Assembly (NCBI GenBank): GCA_963627995.1
Contig: CAVGCV010000004.1
Coordinates: forward strand, 1-64,000
Direction: 5' to 3'
Length of the DNA stretch: 64,000 nucleotides
DNA from: UBA3839 sp963627995
Lineage (GTDB): Bacteria > Bacteroidota > Bacteroidia > Bacteroidales > Bacteroidaceae
Shown here piece after piece: positions 59,801 through 64,000 of this stretch. Positions within the stretch are counted from its first letter, which is position 1. Each line of letters begins with the position of its first letter. The notes below the pieces were generated by a model, which searched no databases, had not been told where the DNA came from, and saw nothing but the letters and a program-made list of their open reading frames with translations. Made by a program: the position numbers and the translations under genes.

Positions 59801-60867
59801 ACGGCGCGGGCATCGCCGCCGACAAGATACCCACGCTCTTCCAGCGCTTCTACGAGGGCGAGCACCGCAAGTTCAACACCTACGGCATGGGCATCGGCCT
59901 CTCGCTCGTCAAGGACCTCGTGACGCTCCACCACGGCACCATCGAGGTGGAGAGCGAGCTGGGCAAGGGCAGCGCGTTCACCGTCACCATCCCCATCGCC
60001 CGCGAGGCGTTCGGGGAGGAGGAAATCGAGGACTCCAGCCAGATGGTCATCGACGGCGCCAGCCGGGACGCCTCCGAGCCCGAGCCGCCCGGCAGGCGCG
60101 GCGCCGCCACCGTCCTGGTGGTGGAGGACGACGACGACCTGCTCGTCATGCTGCGCAAGCTCCTCGGGCAGAGCTACAACGTCGTCACCGCCTACAACGG
60201 GCGCGAGGCGCTCGAGGTGCTCGACAACGAGGCGGTCGCCCTCGTGCTCACCGACGTGATGATGCCCGTCATGGACGGCGTGGAGCTGACCCGCCAGCTG
60301 CGCGGCCGGAAGGACATTGCCAACTGCCCCGTCATCATGCTCACCGCCAAGCACGACGACGAGGCCCGCGCCGAGGCGTACAAGGCGGGCGCGGACGCCT
60401 ACATCACCAAGCCCTTCAACACGTCCGTCCTCCTCGCCCGCATCCAGAACCTGCTCCAGCAGCGCCGGAACACCGACGCCGAGGTGAGCGAGAAGCTCTT
60501 CGGCGGCATCAAGGACATGAAGCTCGGCACCACCGACCAGGACTTCCTCAACGCGTGCATCCGCGCCGTGCAGCAGCACATTGCCGACGCCGACTTCGAC
60601 CTGCCCATGTTCGCCCGCGTGATGAACGCCAGCAAGTCGACCCTCTACAAGAAGCTGCGCGCGCTCACCGGGCTCAACACGTCGGCCTTCATCCGCTCCG
60701 TCCGCATGAAGTCGGCCTGCGAGCTGCTGCGCAACAACCCCAAGGCCCACATCTCCGACGTAGCCTACGCCGTGGGCTACAACGACCCCAAGTACTTCTC
60801 CTCGTGCTTCAAGAAGGACTTCGGCTGCCTGCCGTCCGAATACGTCGCGTCGCTGAGGGACGGATAG
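56803..60867 (+). CDS. Hybrid two-component system regulator (HTCS)
   Basis: 1354 residues in one chain. Signal peptide (cut near PAGAQ); periplasmic beta-propeller repeats (about 25-680, GFVWIGSGNGLYRYDGYHV style); a Y_Y_Y domain (about 690-790); one membrane helix (about 801-822); histidine kinase with His856 (FFTNITHDLMTPLT) and an ATPase domain; a receiver with Asp1151 (LVLTDVMMPVMDG); and an AraC-type DNA-binding domain at the C terminus. Such sensors switch on polysaccharide-use loci upon binding glycan fragments in the periplasm. Here the next gene is a GH128 enzyme, a likely target. The ATG at 56803 (or 56812) begins the signal peptide. Confidence 0.95.
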   Translation: MRNMGRLSVAAALALCTLAALPAGAQPQDLMTFMPMDVSDNIPVGEITTLHQDRRGFVWIGSGNGLYRYDGYHVQRYRNSRLFPHLLPSNEITCLRDDADGRLWVGTRQGLCRLDLRSGMSRTYHFRDFENSNALKCLLVTRDSGLWAGTEGGLYRYDAPTDSFTLYCDKNGNAKVPHASITSLLEDRQGYVWVGTWDKGLYRYNPDDGTFYEMPDFNALHSAQAVYEDNGALWVGTWGKGLYKIENPYDTNVPLVFASYTRAGTAGQLASDIIWQIGRDRSTGLLWVGTDCGLSFVAEADDRSSRIVAAPEAMSPAPDYFGRGVGCFLSDRDQQMWAYATQRGIVVSQSKSSLFARHELPAPYLYSDYITCVENTPDGSVWAGLRNNGVLVFSNGGFRQIPMPSQVNAVCHLSLSATLVGTERDGIAVVEDGRVVRWLDRASAPYLVDNCIYKITPDRHGNWLVGTWRGLSVRYADGRGAHVEGKLLDVLSNAKVKDITCARDGSIWMATRGDGILRLQGDIRHPSAMKLRQYARLDDSQLDLRHVYRILIDRRDRVWACSKEAGLLVYDAALDRMVSASHRYGIPDEDVYSIEESAWGDLWISMRNELMCLTINDSNHVSGMHSYLRRATIGDNLFGNALSSANSSRFITFGYNNGFVSFPNKRQHGGGRSARPTITDIQVAGRSLFQMDTDARLAISPLLPPYATEVTLPPTQHELLLCFSSLNYNKMENPRFAYKLDGCDKDWHYPDASLCQAAYSNLPYGTYTFRLRCTDEGGSWSADEQTLRVTVLAPFYLRWYALLCYALLLAGAAFLVVRYVKNRNENRRQLQLAHIERRNIEQLNHKKLQFFTNITHDLMTPLTVISATVSHLMQLCPEQKESLRTIDGSVNRLMRLLQQILEFRKTETGNQHLRVSQGVLSDFVRSEVESIRPATYKNRIRFSLECRPERVEGFFDSDKLDKIIYNLISNAIKYNRPDGSVRVSLTCDDGLRAVIRVEDDGAGIAADKIPTLFQRFYEGEHRKFNTYGMGIGLSLVKDLVTLHHGTIEVESELGKGSAFTVTIPIAREAFGEEEIEDSSQMVIDGASRDASEPEPPGRRGAATVLVVEDDDDLLVMLRKLLGQSYNVVTAYNGREALEVLDNEAVALVLTDVMMPVMDGVELTRQLRGRKDIANCPVIMLTAKHDDEARAEAYKAGADAYITKPFNTSVLLARIQNLLQQRRNTDAEVSEKLFGGIKDMKLGTTDQDFLNACIRAVQQHIADADFDLPMFARVMNASKSTLYKKLRALTGLNTSAFIRSVRMKSACELLRNNPKAHISDVAYAVGYNDPKYFSSCFKKDFGCLPSEYVASLRDG

Positions 60868-61167
60868 CGCGTCCCCACGGCGGGCTTCGCGCGCCAAGGC
60901 GTGCCCGAAGGAGAGACCGCCCCATTCCACCGATGCTTTCCGCCTTGTCCGCCCGGCCCCGGCGTGCGGCGCGCGGCGCGCCCCCAGCGCCCGTTGCGGA
61001 ACGACGGGAGTCCGCGCCCCGCTCAAGGCCGAAGAGTTCAATCTGGAAGAATTGCGGTTGAAAAATGCGTAAAGTGAGATTTTTGGAGTTTTGAAACGTA
61101 TTTTTTCGGTACGGCGTGTTTCCCGCCCGATTATATTTGCGGCGGAAACCAATCCGAAAATCTACAG
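60868..61167. other. 300-base gap between HTCS and GH128 genes
   Basis: Mostly GC-rich (60868-61060), then AT-rich with the promoter at 61132-61139. No gene or strong hairpin seen. Confidence 0.5.
61132..61139 (+). promoter_or_regulatory. -7 element of the GH128 gene
   Basis: TATATTTG, exact consensus, 28 bases before the start codon. No TTG at 19-21 bases, which fits a promoter that needs an activator such as the HTCS next door. Confidence 0.6.
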
Positions 61168-63807
61168 ATGAGAAATCCATCCACAATCCTCTCGCTCCTG
61201 TTCTGTTGCGCTTCGCTCGCCGTCGGCGCAGCGGAACGCACGCAGCCGGTGCTCGCCGAGCCGACCGTCCTCGACGGGACGGACGAGCTCCACCTCACAG
61301 CCGCGGACAACGTCATTGCCGATGGCGCGACCGTGACGATGGCGTCGGCAGACGCGTGGCTCTTTTTCGACAATGTCAAGCCGGGCGACGTCATCAAGAA
61401 CTATGCGTCGCGAATCATCATAGGCGGAAAGCCGTTCGACCCCGAAACCAACGGGCGCATCGCCATCTACCGCCATGGCGCCGTGGTGATGGCGCACCAG
61501 CGCGGCTTCCGTGCGCTGACTGCCACCGGCGACGGCTGCAGCGAGACGTTCGAGGCCGAATATTTCTATACGAACGGCGCGCCGCAATACGCCCCCGACT
61601 CGCTCGTGCGCCCGCTTGCGCACGACAACGCCTTCACCCACATCACGCTCAAGCGCGGCTACATGGCCACACTGGCCTGCGAGCCGGACGGGATGGGCTA
61701 TAGTCGCGTGTTCATCGCCGACGATCAGGACCTCGACACCGACCTCCCCGCCGAATTGAGGGGGAAGGTGAGCTATGTGCGCGTGCTGCGCTGGCAGTAC
61801 CCGAGCAAGAAGGGCTGGGCGGGCTCGACGTGGAGCAGCATGCCCGACGGACTGAAGTATGCGTTCGAGCAGGCGGAGTTCACCAACAGCACGTGGTACT
61901 ACAACTGGGGCTCGTCGCCGACGAAAGACCCTGCGAAGCCCGACGAGAAGAACTACAATGTGGAGTTCGTTCCCGAGAAATGGGGAGCGGGCGGCGCACT
62001 GGGCAGAATCTTCGAGACGGCGGACGCGTCGCACTTGCTGGGCTACAATGAGCCCGACCACACGGAGCAGTCGAACGTGTCCGTGGAAAACGCCATCAAA
62101 GAATGGCCCGTCCTCATGCAGACGGGGCGGCGGCTCGGCTCGCCCGCCACCACCGACTTCACGTGGCTCTACAACTTTATGGAACAGTGCCGCAAGCGCA
62201 ACTACCGCGTCGATTTCGTGGTGGTCCATGCCTACTGGGGCAACAAGTCGGCGGCAGCGTGGTATCGCGACCTCAAGGCCGTGCACGACCGCACGCAGCG
62301 CCCCGTCTGGATTAAGGAATGGAACAACGGTGCCAACTGGACGAACGAAGGCTGGCCGTCGGGCCAGGCTGCGCAATATGTCCGCCAGCTGAGCGACATC
62401 ACGGCCATCGTCAACATGCTCGACACGTGCTCGTTCGTCGAGCGCTATTCCATCTACAACTGGGTGGAGGAGAAGCGCATGATGATAGACAAGAACGGCA
62501 AGCTCACACCGGCGGGCGAGTTCTATGCCGCCGACCGGCCGGCTTACTTCTTCAACCGCGACAAGGAGGTGGTTCCGGCGTGGACCGTGCGCGAGGCGCC
62601 GTCACTGCGCTACGACTCCATCGCCGACAGCCGGCTTCACGTCAGCTGGACCGACCCCAACGGCGAGCAGATTGACCGCTACGCGCTCTATCGCGACGAC
62701 CGCCTGCTTGCCGACACCATCCGTGGCCTCTCGGTGTCGTTGCCCGTGTCGGACTTTGCCGATGCGGTGGTGAGACTGACCGTGACGTCCATGCCCGAAT
62801 CCGAAACACAGAAGAGCAAGGACTCCAACGCGCTGATGGTCGCAACGGCGCCGCTATCGGAATCGCCCGTCGTCGTGGGCAGCGCGCTCGTCTCCGAAAG
62901 TTGGCGGCCGATGGTTACGGGCGGCGCGAATCCCGAAGCTCCCGTCGTCGTGCTCGGAACGCCCACCTACCGCAACAAGATGCCGCTGGCGCCCATGCTG
63001 CGCAGTGTGTCTGCCGACCATTTCGACTTCGCCCTGCGTGCTTACGTCTACCAGGAGTCGCCCACGTTCTTTGCGCCCGACACGCTGTCGTACCTCATGC
63101 TGCCGCAAGGCTCGTTCCGATGGGGGACAATCGAGGGCGAGGCACAAAGCGTCGGCGGGGTGGGCGATGAGTGGACTCGCGTCGACTTTGCCAAGACGTT
63201 CGACACGACGCCCATTGTCATCGCGTCGGTCAGTGCGGCCAACGACACCACCGCCACGGTGGCTGTGCGCAACGTCACCCGCAGCGGCTTCGAACTGCGC
63301 CTGCGCCACGAAGAACGTGTTGGCGACGTGTCGGCCCGCGCCAAGGTCGGGTTTGTGGCAATGACCCCGGGCAGCGGGCTCGTTAACGGCATGAAGGCCT
63401 TTGTCGGACGCACCGACGACCGCGCCGTGGGCAGCGTCCTGACGGCGGCATACGTCCTGCCTTATGGAGAGACATACAAGGATGCGGCACATGTCTTTGC
63501 GCAGATGCAGACGGAGAACGACGCCGTCACTTCCACGTTGCGCCAGCAAAAGCGCACGACGGCGACGACCACGCTTTTCAAGGACCGCGAGAAGAGTGTG
63601 TCGCGCGACACTGTCGAGGCCGAGCAGGTGGGCTATCTCATCATGGGCACGCCCGACACGGCGAATGCCCTCTCGCGAATCGCCGCGCAGTCACAGCGTG
63701 GTACTTGGACAGCCCTTTCGGGCGTCGCTGCCGACGCTGCGCCACGCCAGCGAGGCGTGTACATCCGCTCCGTGCAGGGACAGACGCAGAAAGTCCTTGT
63801 GCAGTGA
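61168..63807 (+). CDS. GH128-type secreted beta-glucanase
   Basis: 879 residues with signal peptide (cut near AVGAA). The Asl1/GH128-like catalytic domain (about 185-450) has the acid/base Glu295 in LLGYNEPDH and the nucleophile Glu384 in WIKEWNNGANW. GH128 enzymes cut beta-1,3-glucans. A fibronectin-like region (about 465-560) and a beta domain follow. The tail RGVYIRSVQGQTQKVLVQ resembles the T9SS signal. It lies directly after the HTCS gene; together they suggest a beta-glucan utilisation locus. The exact glucan is inference. Confidence 0.85.
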   Translation: MRNPSTILSLLFCCASLAVGAAERTQPVLAEPTVLDGTDELHLTAADNVIADGATVTMASADAWLFFDNVKPGDVIKNYASRIIIGGKPFDPETNGRIAIYRHGAVVMAHQRGFRALTATGDGCSETFEAEYFYTNGAPQYAPDSLVRPLAHDNAFTHITLKRGYMATLACEPDGMGYSRVFIADDQDLDTDLPAELRGKVSYVRVLRWQYPSKKGWAGSTWSSMPDGLKYAFEQAEFTNSTWYYNWGSSPTKDPAKPDEKNYNVEFVPEKWGAGGALGRIFETADASHLLGYNEPDHTEQSNVSVENAIKEWPVLMQTGRRLGSPATTDFTWLYNFMEQCRKRNYRVDFVVVHAYWGNKSAAAWYRDLKAVHDRTQRPVWIKEWNNGANWTNEGWPSGQAAQYVRQLSDITAIVNMLDTCSFVERYSIYNWVEEKRMMIDKNGKLTPAGEFYAADRPAYFFNRDKEVVPAWTVREAPSLRYDSIADSRLHVSWTDPNGEQIDRYALYRDDRLLADTIRGLSVSLPVSDFADAVVRLTVTSMPESETQKSKDSNALMVATAPLSESPVVVGSALVSESWRPMVTGGANPEAPVVVLGTPTYRNKMPLAPMLRSVSADHFDFALRAYVYQESPTFFAPDTLSYLMLPQGSFRWGTIEGEAQSVGGVGDEWTRVDFAKTFDTTPIVIASVSAANDTTATVAVRNVTRSGFELRLRHEERVGDVSARAKVGFVAMTPGSGLVNGMKAFVGRTDDRAVGSVLTAAYVLPYGETYKDAAHVFAQMQTENDAVTSTLRQQKRTTATTTLFKDREKSVSRDTVEAEQVGYLIMGTPDTANALSRIAAQSQRGTWTALSGVAADAAPRQRGVYIRSVQGQTQKVLVQ

Positions 63808-63890
63808 CCTGAAACGCTTCTTCAGCACAGTACATCATAATATATAACTGTACTCATTCAATCTCCTAACTTTCAAAATTTGTTTAACTT

Positions 63891-64000
63891 ATGAAGAGAA
63901 CTTTCCTTCAGCTCTGTCTGCTTGCCGCATTGTCGGGAACAGGCGCGACCAGTGGAAGTGCCTTCGCAACGACACCCGATGGCGCCCCCGTCACCATTCG
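63891..64000 (+). CDS. Exported protein, 5' end only
   Basis: 36 complete codons lie inside the window, from the ATG at 63891 (MKRTFLQLCLLAALSGTGAT). It starts with a signal peptide and runs off the right edge. It lies 83 bases after the GH128 gene with an AT-rich leader. Given the position it could be a TonB receptor (SusC type) or another glycan-locus protein, but the sequence seen does not tell. Confidence 0.7.
   Translation, partial: MKRTFLQLCLLAALSGTGATSGSAFATTPDGAPVTI

Noticed and set aside
56782..61152. 1456-codon minus-strand frame opposite the HTCS gene
   Set aside because: Same reason; the sense product has all HTCS domains in order.

Overview
The window reads as a GC-rich member of the Bacteroidales, most like a Prevotellaceae relative. 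The evidence is: Bacteroidetes-type promoters (TTG, 19-21 bases, TAnnTTTG) before many genes; a type IX secretion (T9SS) regulator pair, PorW/SprE and PorX; the long three-cysteine IspG; a hybrid two-component regulator; and at least six secreted proteins that end in a short Prevotella-like C-terminal tail. It opens on the last bases of a 5S rRNA gene. I see no tRNA, insertion sequence, prophage or CRISPR array.

Layout. 1-6.5 kb: end of an rRNA operon and its terminator, then aroA, a small membrane protein, porW and porX. 6.5-14.6 kb: a long non-coding stretch with unusual repeats, a small acidic protein and two very large secreted proteins. 14.7-22 kb: housekeeping block on the plus strand (trxA, a conserved small protein, rpoN, a PAP2-like membrane protein, purE, ispG, cysS, a small membrane protein). 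22-29.1 kb: minus strand, dnaE, then tsaE translationally coupled to a large MG2-like secreted protein. 29.8-37.6 kb: a secreted protein with a small partner, a nucleoside-hydrolase-like lipoprotein, a GH127 beta-L-arabinofuranosidase and an AraC regulator. 37.7-43.3 kb: minus strand, an MBOAT acyltransferase with two SGNH hydrolases (polysaccharide O-acetylation), then a GH28 enzyme. 44-47.8 kb: a TonB-dependent receptor with a phosphatase resembling animal tartrate-resistant acid phosphatase. 47.9-53.3 kb: a giant GH29 fucosidase with three tandem modules, divergent from an AraC regulator. 53.3-56.2 kb: pnp and a 55-residue protein. 56.8-64 kb: a hybrid two-component regulator, a GH128-type glucanase and the first codons of another exported protein.

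How the parts fit. PorW and PorX serve and control T9SS, and several large proteins here look like its cargo. Plant-type glycans (arabinan, pectin, fucosylated sugars, beta-1,3-glucan) are the likely targets of the glycoside hydrolases, with the AraC regulators and the hybrid sensor as local controllers.

The most unusual feature is a family of four intergenic arrays (about 6.6, 29.4, 43.7 and 56.5 kb). Each carries five or six copies of a 10-base palindrome (CTCCGCGGAG and variants) at an almost invariant 22-base period. I do not recognise this family. Other points of interest are a 21-C tract beside three hairpin repeats, a G9 tract next to a promoter, and a Tyr-to-His change at the metal-site tyrosine of the phosphatase.
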